From assembly GCF_022919135.1 (NCBI RefSeq), contig NZ_CP095049.1, positions 1,054,001-1,118,000 of the forward strand: a stretch of 64,000 bases of DNA, in the 5' to 3' direction. Origin of the DNA: Hymenobacter cellulosivorans. Lineage in GTDB: Bacteria > Bacteroidota > Bacteroidia > Cytophagales > Hymenobacteraceae. The notes below the pieces were generated by a model. The model was not told the DNA's origin and made no database searches. It worked only from the letters and a program-made list of their open reading frames with translations. Below are positions 52,440 to 61,016 of the stretch, one piece after another. The first letter of the stretch is position 1. Every line of letters begins with the position of its first letter. The position numbers and the translations under genes were made by a program.

Positions 52440-52472
52440 AACGTCATGTCTTCCGCTGGTCGACATGACGTT
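52440..52472. terminator. Hairpin of the GTCATG repeat family
   Basis: AACGTCATGTC (52440-52450) pairs exactly with GACATGACGTT (52462-52472). It lies between convergent genes, and a T-rich tract follows. It resembles a short member of the GTCATGCTGAGC repeats and may serve as a terminator. Confidence 0.6.
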
Positions 52473-52503
52473 CTGTTTTATATCAACTGTAGCTTGTAGC
52501 TTC

Positions 52504-53142
52504 CTAGAAATCAGCCTTTACTCCCAGGCCCAACACTAGTATCTGGCCGATGCTCAAGCCTTTGGTGTTGGTGAGGTAGCTGTGCAGGTACAGGTCGTTG
52601 GTGCTCAGATCGTAGTACACCGACAGGTTGCGGGGCCGGCCGTTAGTCTTGGGCGGACGCACATAAGTTACCCGGCCGCCGGCCAGGGGGCCATAGCGCG
52701 TATCCGATGACCACCAGTAGTAGTCGCGGGTGTACTGACCGCGCTCCTCGTCGTTGAGCGTGCCGTGGGTGTAGCTGAAATACGCACCCACCGACACGGG
52801 CTTCACCTGCCACTTCTCGGAAATCCGGATGGTGAAGGGCGAATACAACAGCTTGGCCGAAGCCAGCGTGAGGGTGGAGCCGGCCAGCTTCTTAGGCACG
52901 TAACCCAATAGGATGTCGGTATCCACTTTGCCGTTGAGGTAAGTATAGCCCGCACCGGCCGATACCATGCCCAGACCGCCAGCCGTTTGCAGCACCAGGT
53001 GGCGCGGCCGATACCAGGGCTGGGGCTTGTCGGAAGCTGGGGCTGCCGGAGCAGTAGGGGTTTCGGGGTCGGAGGCCCGGGTGAGCGAGGGCGCAAGTAG
53101 AGCCGCGGCCAGCGCAACGAAGGGTAAAAGGCGCTGTTTCAT
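52504..53142 (-). CDS. Outer-membrane beta-barrel-like protein
   Basis: A 212-residue exported protein with a signal peptide ending Thr-Arg-Ala-Ser near residue 24 and a short Pro/Ala linker. The rest looks like an outer-membrane beta-barrel with amphipathic strands (HLVLQTAGGLGMVSAGAGYTY, VSVGAYFSYTHGTL, LSVYYDLSTNDLYL). It ends LGLGVKADF with a terminal Phe. The family is not named. Its ATG shares one base with the stop of the upstream phosphoesterase gene (TAATG), so the two are translationally coupled. Confidence 0.75.
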   Translation of the reverse strand: MKQRLLPFVALAAALLAPSLTRASDPETPTAPAAPASDKPQPWYRPRHLVLQTAGGLGMVSAGAGYTYLNGKVDTDILLGYVPKKLAGSTLTLASAKLLYSPFTIRISEKWQVKPVSVGAYFSYTHGTLNDEERGQYTRDYYWWSSDTRYGPLAGGRVTYVRPPKTNGRPRNLSVYYDLSTNDLYLHSYLTNTKGLSIGQILVLGLGVKADF

Positions 53143-53972
53143 TAGAATTTGATCTGTTTAACGCGGAATTGCTTGTCGCCCCACACCGTGACAACCATGT
53201 AGCGACGCTCCGAAAAAGCGTCGGAGTTGACGTACCACACTCCGTCGCCGTAGGGCTGGCCGATGCTGGAGCTGTGGCGGTGCCCATTCATCTCGAACAC
53301 CAGGTTTTTAGCCTCGCGCAGGGCCTGGGTGTAGGGGGCCCGCACGGCCGGGTCGAAGTCCTCGTCCTGCGGGGGCACGTGCGAAATCACTACCTGCCGC
53401 CGGGCGCCTTGCAGATTGCTGAGTTGCTGATTCACCCAGGGCATGCTGGGAATATGACCGTCGAAGTTATATTCCCGGCCATTGGTATCGACCAAAATAA
53501 ACTTCGTGTCGCCGTAGATAAAGGAGTAGTTCAGGGGCCCGAATATCTCCTGGTAGGCTTCCCGGCCATTGCCAACCGAGTCGTGGTTGCCGATAACAGT
53601 GACGTAAGGCACCTTCAGCTTGCGCAGCTTCTCGTTCACCCAGCGCATTTCCTTGGCAAAGCCGAAGTCGGAAATGTCGCCGGCCACGACCATGAAGGAA
53701 ATACCCGGCTGCTGGTTGACGCTGGCTACCAGGTCGTCGGCATCGTCGTAGTAACGCTGAGAGTCGCCGGTGAAGACAAAACGGAGCGTGTCGCCGGCCG
53801 GCAGCGGGTTCTGCTGCAAACGGGCAAGGTTCTTCTCGGTAAGGTGGCGCTCGTCCTCGGGGGCGCGGTAATCGTTGGGGCTGAACTCCAGCAGATCGCA
53901 GCCACTTAAGGCAAAAGCAGTTGCGAGGGAAAGCAGAGAAAGTTTGGGGCGGAAGCGTAACGCTTGAAACAT
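53142..53972 (-). CDS. Calcineurin-like metallophosphoesterase lipoprotein
   Basis: A 276-residue lipoprotein (lipobox LSGC near residue 24) with a calcineurin-like phosphoesterase fold: FVFTGDSQRYYDD (metal Asp), VVAGDISDFG (GDxxD-like), VTVIGNHDSVG (GNH) and VVISHVPPQDEDFD, then MNGHRHSS (GHxH). The motifs appear intact, so a phosphatase is likely. It is exposed to the periplasm. The next gene, an outer-membrane barrel, is coupled to it. The start at 53972 is preferred over a GTG four codons upstream. Confidence 0.87.
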   Translation of the reverse strand: MFQALRFRPKLSLLSLATAFALSGCDLLEFSPNDYRAPEDERHLTEKNLARLQQNPLPAGDTLRFVFTGDSQRYYDDADDLVASVNQQPGISFMVVAGDISDFGFAKEMRWVNEKLRKLKVPYVTVIGNHDSVGNGREAYQEIFGPLNYSFIYGDTKFILVDTNGREYNFDGHIPSMPWVNQQLSNLQGARRQVVISHVPPQDEDFDPAVRAPYTQALREAKNLVFEMNGHRHSSSIGQPYGDGVWYVNSDAFSERRYMVVTVWGDKQFRVKQIKF

Positions 53973-54210
53973 AGCACTCGGCACTGGTACAACGGAAACA
54001 ACCTATCCGACTACAGATAGGTCTGGCGCTATATACTGTACCGTGTGGCGGCTTGTTTCCGCCCCTAAGCTCAACGGCGACCGTCAAAACCGGCTCGTTT
54101 CCATCAGTAGCCGGTCAATGTCGCTTTTCAGCCGGTTAAGCCCTCTTTTAGCCGATAAGTTAATTCTGAGGTTTTTCTGTGTTTCCCAAAAAAAACTACA
54201 AGCCGCCCAC

Positions 54211-55866
54211 CTACTCATCCAAATACTGGTGCACAAACTTGATGGCCATGGACCCCTCGCCCACCGCCGAAGCCACCCGGGCCATGGCCCCGGCCCGACT
54301 GTCGCCGGCGGCGAAGATGCCGGGCACGCAGGTTTCGAGCAGGTAGGGCTCCCGGCTGTGCTTCCAGCTGGTGGCGTAGCGCGGGTCGGCTACCAGGTCG
54401 CGACCGGTGAGCAGGAAGCCTTTGGCGTCGCAGAGGGCCAGGTCGCAGATCCATTCGGTGCTGGGCTTTGCCCCGATAAAGACGAATAACGCCCGGGCCG
54501 GCCGCACTTCTCGCTGCCCGTTGTTATCGATGACGACTTCTTCGAGGTGGTCCTGGCCCCGCACTTCCTTCACCTGAGTAAAGGGCAGAATCTCAATGTT
54601 GGGCGTCTGGCGGATCTGCTCGATAAGGTAGGCCGACATGGACGCGGCCAACGACTCGCCCCGAATCAGGATGTAGACTTTGCGGGCGTAAGTGGCTAAG
54701 TACATAGCGGCCTGCCCGGCCGAGTTACCGCCCCCGACGATGTAGACGTCCTGCTGGTCGCAGGAGCGGGCCTCGGTTCGGGCCGCGCCGTAGTACACGC
54801 CCGCGCCCGTCAGCTGGTCGATGCCGGGCACTTCCAGGGTACGGTAGCTCACGCCCATGGTCAGGACCACGGCCCGGGTGCGGATGTTGCTGCCGTTACT
54901 CAGGGTCAGCACTTTATAGCCATCCTGCACGCAAAGACTAGTGACTTCCTGCGGAGCCAGCATTTCGGCCCCGAGGCGCACGGCCTGGGTCCAGGCGCGG
55001 TGAGCCAGTTCGGCGCCGCTCAGGCCGGTAGGAAAGCCCAGGTAGTTTTCGATACGGGAGCTGGTGCCCGCCTGCCCGCCCGGCGACTGGCGCTCCACAA
55101 TCAGGGTTTTGAGTCCTTCGGAAGCCCCGTACACGGCCGCGGCTAGCCCGGAGGGCCCCGCCCCAATAACCACTACGTCGTAGAGCTCCTGGGTGGCCTC
55201 GGAGGCCAGGCCCATGCGGGCAGCTACAGCCCCACGCTCCGGCCGCGAGAGGGCCGTGCCGTCTTCGAAGACTATCACGGGCAGATCTTGGGCCGTGAAG
55301 CCGGTGCTACCCAACAAAACCTGAGCCTCAGGATTGGTTTCGAAATCAAGCCACTGATAGGCGGCCATGTAGCCGGCCAAGAAGTCCTTGAGTTCGTGGG
55401 ACAGCGGCGACCATTGAAACCCAATCAGGCGCAATCCCTGGAAACGGGGCTTGTATTGGGCCTGCCAGGCAGCCAGCAGGTCGTGCAGGGTAGGGAAGAG
55501 CAGCTCCTGGGGCGGGTCCCAGGGCTTCATCAGGTAGTGGTCGAGGCGGGCGTTGTTGATAGCCCGGATAGCGGCTTCGGTATCGGCGTAGGCGGTCAGC
55601 AGCACCCGTTTGGCATCGGGGTAGATGCGCCGGGCCTGCTCCAGAAACTCCACGCCCTCCATTTCGGGCATGCGCTGATCGGCCAGAATCAGGGCCAGGG
55701 GTTCATTACGGGCCTTGAGTTCGTGCAGGGTTGCCAGAGCCTCGGCCCCGGAAGAAGCACGCAGCACCCGATAGTCGCGCCGGAACTCGCTGCGCAGGTC
55801 CCGGTCGATGGCGCCCAGCACCTGGGGGTCGTCGTCGACGGCGAGTAGAACGGGTTTCTTTGTCAT
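54211..55866 (-). CDS. Response regulator/thioredoxin reductase-like fusion
   Basis: A 551-residue fusion. Residues 1-125 are a receiver domain with acidic residues 11-13 and phospho-acceptor Asp63 (LADQRMPEMEG). A thioredoxin/glutaredoxin-like middle (about 140-210) follows, with SPLSHE where a redox CxxC would sit. The rest (about 211-551) is an FAD pyridine-nucleotide reductase with VVVIGAGPSGLAAAVYG and VYIVGGGNSAGQAAMY. The CATC motif of true thioredoxin reductase is absent; the spot reads YYGAARTEARSC. I infer it does not do dithiol exchange. The start at 55866 is chosen by the receiver domain. It is downstream of a cNMP-domain histidine kinase. Confidence 0.87.
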   Translation of the reverse strand: MTKKPVLLAVDDDPQVLGAIDRDLRSEFRRDYRVLRASSGAEALATLHELKARNEPLALILADQRMPEMEGVEFLEQARRIYPDAKRVLLTAYADTEAAIRAINNARLDHYLMKPWDPPQELLFPTLHDLLAAWQAQYKPRFQGLRLIGFQWSPLSHELKDFLAGYMAAYQWLDFETNPEAQVLLGSTGFTAQDLPVIVFEDGTALSRPERGAVAARMGLASEATQELYDVVVIGAGPSGLAAAVYGASEGLKTLIVERQSPGGQAGTSSRIENYLGFPTGLSGAELAHRAWTQAVRLGAEMLAPQEVTSLCVQDGYKVLTLSNGSNIRTRAVVLTMGVSYRTLEVPGIDQLTGAGVYYGAARTEARSCDQQDVYIVGGGNSAGQAAMYLATYARKVYILIRGESLAASMSAYLIEQIRQTPNIEILPFTQVKEVRGQDHLEEVVIDNNGQREVRPARALFVFIGAKPSTEWICDLALCDAKGFLLTGRDLVADPRYATSWKHSREPYLLETCVPGIFAAGDSRAGAMARVASAVGEGSMAIKFVHQYLDE

Positions 55867-56091
55867 GGGTTTATCAACTAAAGTGCCGGCGGCTTTCCTG
55901 GTTTTGTTTAATTTCTGACCTGCTTTTCGGGCTAATTGGGCCGGCGGCTTTCCGTATACCATCCGTATAGGCACAGTATAGGCACCCTTTACCCACCCTA
56001 AGAAGGTAGCATTGAAAAATTACTATCGGGCATCTGAGCAGCCCTTTCCCCGGCAGACGCTTTAGCCAGGGTTTTGATGGAGTAGGCCCGC

Positions 56092-56119
56092 GTCATTGTT
56101 TCGCTACGCTCGCCATGAC
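56092..56119. repeat. Short GTCAT..ATGAC repeat
   Basis: GTCAT (56092-56096) and ATGAC (56115-56119) bracket TTTCGCTACGCTCGCC. It is similar in its ends to the GTCAT-type repeats at 35657 and 52440. Confidence 0.45.
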
Positions 56120-56135
56120 ATGCTTCACTCATTCA

Positions 56136-57536
56136 CTATCTCACCACCTCACCAACTGGCAGCCAGGCGCAAAACTCGGTGTGGCCGGGTTGGGAGTGGA
56201 CTTCTAGCCGGCCGCCGTGGTTACGGATGATGCGCTGGGCAATGTCGAGGCCCAGGCCGGTGCCTTCACCGGCCTGCTTGGTGGTGTAGAACGGCTCAAA
56301 GATATGGGGCAACACTTCAGGTTTAATGCCCGGACCATTATCGAGGATGAAGACCCGCAGGAAGTCGCCCTCCAGGCGGGTGCGCACGGTGATTTCGCCC
56401 CCGGCGGGCAGCGCGTCGATGGCGTTGTCGAGCAGGTTGGTCCACACCTGGTTGAGGCTGCTGACTTGGCCCCGGATGGCAGGCAAGGTTTCGGCGTAGT
56501 CGCGGGTGAGGCGAATGTTCTTAGCCCGCAACTGGTAGCCCAACATGTTGAGGGTACTTTCCAGGCCGGCTTTCACGTCAAGCAGAGCGTAGTCGCCGCC
56601 CCGGTCCATGTGGGAGTAGGTTTTCACGTTCTGCACCAGCGTACTGATGCGGGCCCCGCTTTCCTGCACGTCGTGAATCAGGCGCAGCATGGTAAGCTGG
56701 CCTTCAAGCCAGGCAAAGGCGGCGGGCAAGGCGGCCTCGGGCAGGGCCGCGCCCACGGGCTCCAGCTGCTCCAGGGTCAGGCCGGCCTCCATCAGGCCGG
56801 CCGCCAGGCGGTAGCCGTCGGGTATGCCCCGGTCTTCAAGCCAGCTGGCAATATCGTCTTCCCGATCGGCGCACACCAGCGCCGACATCACCCCCAGCGG
56901 CGACTCGCCGGGCACGGCCAGGGCCATCAGGGCCGCCAGGGCATCGGGCTCGGGGCAGTGGCGCACCAGCTCCAGCAGCAGGCCGGGCTTGGCATCGGCC
57001 CGCTCGCGCAGGGCCTGGGCCCCGCGGGCGATGGCGGCAGCGGGGTTGTTGAGCTCGTGGGCGAGGCCGGCCGAGAGCTTGCCCAAGGCCCGCAGCTTCT
57101 CGTCGCGCTCCTGCCCACGGGCTTCGTCGCGGGCCCGGTCGCTCATCAGGCTCACCAGGCGCTGCACCAGCTCGGGACTAGCTTGCTCCAGCTGGGGAAA
57201 CAGGTCACGGTGCAGCATATACAATACCGTATGACCCACGGCCAAGCCGTAGCCGCCCACAGTGCGCAGGCGGGAGTAAGGCAGTACTCCGCTCACCTGG
57301 CCGGCTTCCATGCGAAATATCGGCTCCCGCTGCCCGTTGCGCACGGCATAGTACTGTAGGCCGCCGGCCAGAATAGCCATCATATAGCTGGCCTCATCGC
57401 CGGGCTGGAGCACGGTTTCGTTGGGAGCGTAGGCCCGCTGCTCACCGTGAGTTATCAGCCAGTCGAGGGTTTCGGGCGGCAACCCCACGAAGGTAGGAAT
57501 GACCAGTAAGTCGGCGGGGGTGAGGGTAGGGGTCAT
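56136..57536 (-). CDS. cNMP-binding-domain histidine kinase
   Basis: A 466-residue sensor kinase. The N-terminal 130 residues form a cyclic-nucleotide-binding/CRP-like beta-barrel (NETVLQPGDEASYMMAILAG, VGHTVLYMLHRDLF). The dimerisation and phospho-His region is GLAHELNNPAAAIARGA near 159-175. The ATPase domain has NQVWTNLLDNAIDALP (N box), FILDNGPGIK (G1) and GEGTGLGLDIA (G2). All motifs look intact. It has no transmembrane segment, so it senses something in the cytoplasm. It is upstream of the response-regulator/thioredoxin-reductase-like fusion and very likely pairs with it. Confidence 0.87.
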   Translation of the reverse strand: MTPTLTPADLLVIPTFVGLPPETLDWLITHGEQRAYAPNETVLQPGDEASYMMAILAGGLQYYAVRNGQREPIFRMEAGQVSGVLPYSRLRTVGGYGLAVGHTVLYMLHRDLFPQLEQASPELVQRLVSLMSDRARDEARGQERDEKLRALGKLSAGLAHELNNPAAAIARGAQALRERADAKPGLLLELVRHCPEPDALAALMALAVPGESPLGVMSALVCADREDDIASWLEDRGIPDGYRLAAGLMEAGLTLEQLEPVGAALPEAALPAAFAWLEGQLTMLRLIHDVQESGARISTLVQNVKTYSHMDRGGDYALLDVKAGLESTLNMLGYQLRAKNIRLTRDYAETLPAIRGQVSSLNQVWTNLLDNAIDALPAGGEITVRTRLEGDFLRVFILDNGPGIKPEVLPHIFEPFYTTKQAGEGTGLGLDIAQRIIRNHGGRLEVHSQPGHTEFCAWLPVGEVVR

Positions 57537-57676
57537 GGCAGCAGAACGTTAGAGCCAGGAAATATAGGGCAAACCACGTGAACAGGGCCGGGGTTTGCCG
57601 GGGGCTGGATAGCCTAGGAAGCCGGGTTTTGTCCGTAAATTTCGACCAGTCTTTCCTAACCTATCATGTTTTGCGG

Positions 57677-60199
57677 ATGCGTCCAACTCTTACTTTTTAT
57701 TCGCTGGCTGTTCTGCTCGTATGCTGGCTTAGCAGCTGCGTTTCAGTCCAGGCCCAGTCCCTGGACCCCATCTTTAAGCCCACCGTGCTGAAAGCCCCGC
57801 TTGCAGTAGGTGGTTTACAAGCCGTGAACACGCTAGCCGTGCAGGCGGATGGTAAAATCCTGGTCGGCGGGGGCTTCGACTTCATCAATGGCGACCTGAC
57901 GGGCAAGCTGCTGCGCCTCAACCTGGATGGCACCCCCGACCCAACGTTCAATATGGACGGCCTGGGAGCCAATGGGTACGTATCGACGGTGCTGGTGCAG
58001 CCCAATGGCAAGATTCTAGTCGGCGGCGGCTTTACTACCTTCAATGGGCAGGCCCGCAGCATGGTGGTGCGGCTCAACACCGACGGCTCACTCGACAACA
58101 CGTTTACGTTCGGTTCGGCCGCTTCCGTGCGCCAGATCGGCAGCCTGGCGTTGCAGCCCGACGGTAAGATTCTGGTGGGCGGCGGCCTGAGCTTGCAGAA
58201 TACTCCCCAAACCGGGGGGCTAGTGCGGTTGAACCCTGACGGCTCCCTGGATTCTTCATTCAGCGTTGGGGGCACGCTGGTACAGGGAGAGATGATTTGG
58301 GCCATCCTGGTACAGCCTGATGGCAAGATCGTGGTTGGTGGCACCTTCACCGACTTCAACAGGCAGGGCATTGCCTCCTTGGTTCGGCTGACCAGCACGG
58401 GGGCTATTGACCCGACCTTTTATACGGCCAATATAAATACGACCGTAGGCCCCGTATTTACGCTGGCTCAGCAGCCTGATGGTAAGCTGCTCGTGGGTGG
58501 CAGCTTCTTGCAGCTGGGCGGCCAGCCTGCAAAATACATAGCCCGCCTATTGCCCGACGGTACTTACGACAACTCCTTCCAGCCGGGCACCGGTCCTAAT
58601 AGCGTCGTGCGGGCCCTGTATCTGGAGTCCAGCGGCGGCATTCTGATTACTGGGTCTTTCACGCAAGTAAACGGCGTGAGCCGGGGCCGCGTAGCCCGCC
58701 TATCGGCCACTGGTAGCCTGGATGCCAGCTTCGCGACCGGAGCCGGCGTGAATGCCACTACCAGCGCCCTGGCGCTGCTGCCCACCGGGCAAATACTGCT
58801 GGCCGGGGGCTTCACGCAGCACGACGGGGCTAACTACAGCGGTTTGGTGCGCCTGAATGCCACTACGGGTCAGGCCGAAGCGGCTTTTGGTCCGATTATC
58901 GAAGCCCGTGGCACGCTGAGCCAGCTGCTACCTTTGCCCAGCGGGCAGATGCTGGTCAGCGGCAACTTCACCCAGCTCAACGGGCAGGCCGTAGCTGGGG
59001 CCGCTAACTCAGTGCGCCGCCTCAACCCCGACGGCAGCCTGGATGGCAACTTCACGGCACTGGCAACCGGAACGCTGCATGCCGTGCAGGTCGATGGCAG
59101 CTTCTACGTCACCAGCGGCACTACGCTGCGCCGCTACCTGGCCGATGGTACCCTGGACAATACCTTCACCGCCCAGGCTTTTTCCTCCTTCTCCTCAGTC
59201 CAGGGCGTAGTGGCGCTACCCAACGGGCAGGTGTTTGTGCACGGCCAGTTTAATAGCTATGGCAGCCGCACGGGCCTGAGCGGACTGATACGTCTCAACG
59301 CCGACGGTACCCCGGATAATACCTTCGTGCCGGCCTCTGCCCCCACCGACCGGCGCGTGCAGCAAGTGCTGACCCAGCCCAGCGGTAAGCTTGTCGTCGT
59401 GTCCGATGTAGTGAATACCTTCATCACCACCGTGACCCGCCTCAACGCCGACGGCAGTGCCGACAACAGCTTCTCGGTGGGTAGTGCCGCCGGCTCCGGG
59501 GCCAGCTACCAGGTAGTGATGCAGCCTGATGGCAAGCTGCTGGTAAGCGGCCCCTTTACCAGCTTCAACGGACAGGCCGCCCCTTACGGCCTCACGCGCC
59601 TGACCGCCGACGGCGCCCCCGACCCTACCTACACGGGCGTAACGACTTACTACATTCCGCGTCTAGTGCAGCCCGATGGCCGCTTACTGGCCCTGCAGAG
59701 CAACACGCCTTCACCCGGTGCTAGCGCCGCACTGGTGCGCCTCAATGCCGATGGCAGTCTGGATACCGGCTTCAGCCCGGTGGCCGTGCCACATTCGATT
59801 TTTACCAATGATGGTAACATAACGGGTATCAAACTGCAGCCCGCCGACAATAAAATCCTGCTCTACGGCTCGTTCTACTACGTAGCCGGGCAGGTGCGCA
59901 TCGGTTTGGCCCGGCTCACCAACGTCGGCGTTCTGGCGACGCGCCCCGCCCTGGCCGCCCGGCCGCTGGAAGTGTATCCCAACCCGGCCCACGAGGCCGT
60001 GACGGTGCGGCTGCCCGCGACCTTGCAGGCCCGACCCGCTACCCTGCTCGATTTGCAGGGCCGCCTCGTGCGCACCTGGACCATACCAGCCCGCCAGGCC
60101 GAGATGCCCCTGAGCCTGGAGACCCTGCCGGCCGGTGTGTACTTGCTGCAGGTACAGGATGCCGGTGGCTTATACCAGCAAAAGGTAGTAGCGCACTGA
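57677..60199 (+). CDS. Delta-60 repeat protein with T9SS sorting domain
   Basis: An 840-residue secreted protein. A signal peptide ends Val-Gln-Ala-Gln near residue 27. The body is built of about 12-14 delta-60 repeats with words such as QPDGKILVGGGLS, LVRLNPDGSLDSSF and FTSFNGQAAPY. The last 80 residues form a type A sorting domain: LEVYPNPAHEAVTVRLP, then LLDLQGRLVRTW and LPAGVYLLQVQDAGG ending QQKVVAH. It should be exported by type IX secretion and attached to or shed from the surface. The start at 57677 is chosen by the signal peptide. Confidence 0.9.
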   Translation: MRPTLTFYSLAVLLVCWLSSCVSVQAQSLDPIFKPTVLKAPLAVGGLQAVNTLAVQADGKILVGGGFDFINGDLTGKLLRLNLDGTPDPTFNMDGLGANGYVSTVLVQPNGKILVGGGFTTFNGQARSMVVRLNTDGSLDNTFTFGSAASVRQIGSLALQPDGKILVGGGLSLQNTPQTGGLVRLNPDGSLDSSFSVGGTLVQGEMIWAILVQPDGKIVVGGTFTDFNRQGIASLVRLTSTGAIDPTFYTANINTTVGPVFTLAQQPDGKLLVGGSFLQLGGQPAKYIARLLPDGTYDNSFQPGTGPNSVVRALYLESSGGILITGSFTQVNGVSRGRVARLSATGSLDASFATGAGVNATTSALALLPTGQILLAGGFTQHDGANYSGLVRLNATTGQAEAAFGPIIEARGTLSQLLPLPSGQMLVSGNFTQLNGQAVAGAANSVRRLNPDGSLDGNFTALATGTLHAVQVDGSFYVTSGTTLRRYLADGTLDNTFTAQAFSSFSSVQGVVALPNGQVFVHGQFNSYGSRTGLSGLIRLNADGTPDNTFVPASAPTDRRVQQVLTQPSGKLVVVSDVVNTFITTVTRLNADGSADNSFSVGSAAGSGASYQVVMQPDGKLLVSGPFTSFNGQAAPYGLTRLTADGAPDPTYTGVTTYYIPRLVQPDGRLLALQSNTPSPGASAALVRLNADGSLDTGFSPVAVPHSIFTNDGNITGIKLQPADNKILLYGSFYYVAGQVRIGLARLTNVGVLATRPALAARPLEVYPNPAHEAVTVRLPATLQARPATLLDLQGRLVRTWTIPARQAEMPLSLETLPAGVYLLQVQDAGGLYQQKVVAH

Positions 60200-60220
60200 T
60201 AAGAGTTGAGCCTAATGTAT

Positions 60221-60254
60221 AAAAGCCGGCCCGTCGTTCGACAGGCCGGCTTTT
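60221..60254. terminator. Bidirectional terminator
   Basis: AAAAGCCGGCC (60221-60231) and GGCCGGCTTTT (60244-60254) pair exactly, between the convergent delta-60 and DUF2846 genes. Confidence 0.85.
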
Positions 60255-60326
60255 TTGGTTACCGCCCCCAACGCACAAAGACCGTTCGGGCTGGTCGGAG
60301 CGGCAGTTAGAGAACCAGTCGCGTGC

Positions 60327-60779
60327 TTACTTGCCCGTGGCTGGGGCGGCCGGAGTCTCGCAGTTGTCGGGTTTTAGGTCGGCGTTCTTCTTTTTGTACG
60401 TCGACTCGGTTACTTCCGTGAACGTCATCTTCACCGTCATCAGGCGGGTTTTCACGTCGCCCTGGATGTAGTACACTTTACCGGCTTCCAGGTTCAGGTC
60501 GAACTTGTCTTGGTCGGGCAGATTGAGGCCGCCGGCCACCGAAGTAAACGAAGTTTCTCCGGGCTTGAGCGTACTCACGAAGTAGCGCTTGTTGCTAAGG
60601 CGGCACAGCTCCACACCGTTGGCACGCACGGTAAAGTTGGTGGCAGCCTGCCCCAGCATCGGTGGACGGTAGAATACCACGGTGGCCATTTCGGGCGTGG
60701 GGGTGGGCAAGGGGCCCTGGGCAAAGCAGGTGCCGGAGGCTACGGCCAAGAACAGGCCGGTGCAGAGTGCGTAGCGCAT
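60327..60779 (-). CDS. DUF2846 family exported protein
   Basis: A 150-residue protein with a signal peptide ending near CFAQG at about residue 22. The mature part matches the DUF2846 family: ATVVFYRPPMLGQAATNFTV, VELCRLSNKRYFVSTLKPGE and KVYYIQGDVKT. The family is common in Gram-negative bacteria and has no known function. It is probably periplasmic or lipid-associated; the N-terminus has a Cys at position 6 and another at 19 but no classical lipobox. A TATATTTA box lies about 32 bases upstream on the minus strand. Confidence 0.8.
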   Translation of the reverse strand: MRYALCTGLFLAVASGTCFAQGPLPTPTPEMATVVFYRPPMLGQAATNFTVRANGVELCRLSNKRYFVSTLKPGETSFTSVAGGLNLPDQDKFDLNLEAGKVYYIQGDVKTRLMTVKMTFTEVTESTYKKKNADLKPDNCETPAAPATGK

Positions 60780-61016
60780 ATGCAGTTAAGAAGGATAAAG
60801 AGTTTAACCCCTAAATATAGAGCCGTGGGCCGCATTGTTCAGCTTTGGGGCCGGATTTCTCGCCGATTTAATCGTTTCTTCATTCCGTAACTCTCCGGGC
60901 TTCTGGCTCAGGGTCCCGGCCCCGCCGCTCCCGCGTGAAAGCCGGCAAAAACTCCGTTCTTGCCAAACTATTTAGCCGCCGCACGCATTATTTAGTATTC
61001 TCTCCTACCTGTTTAC

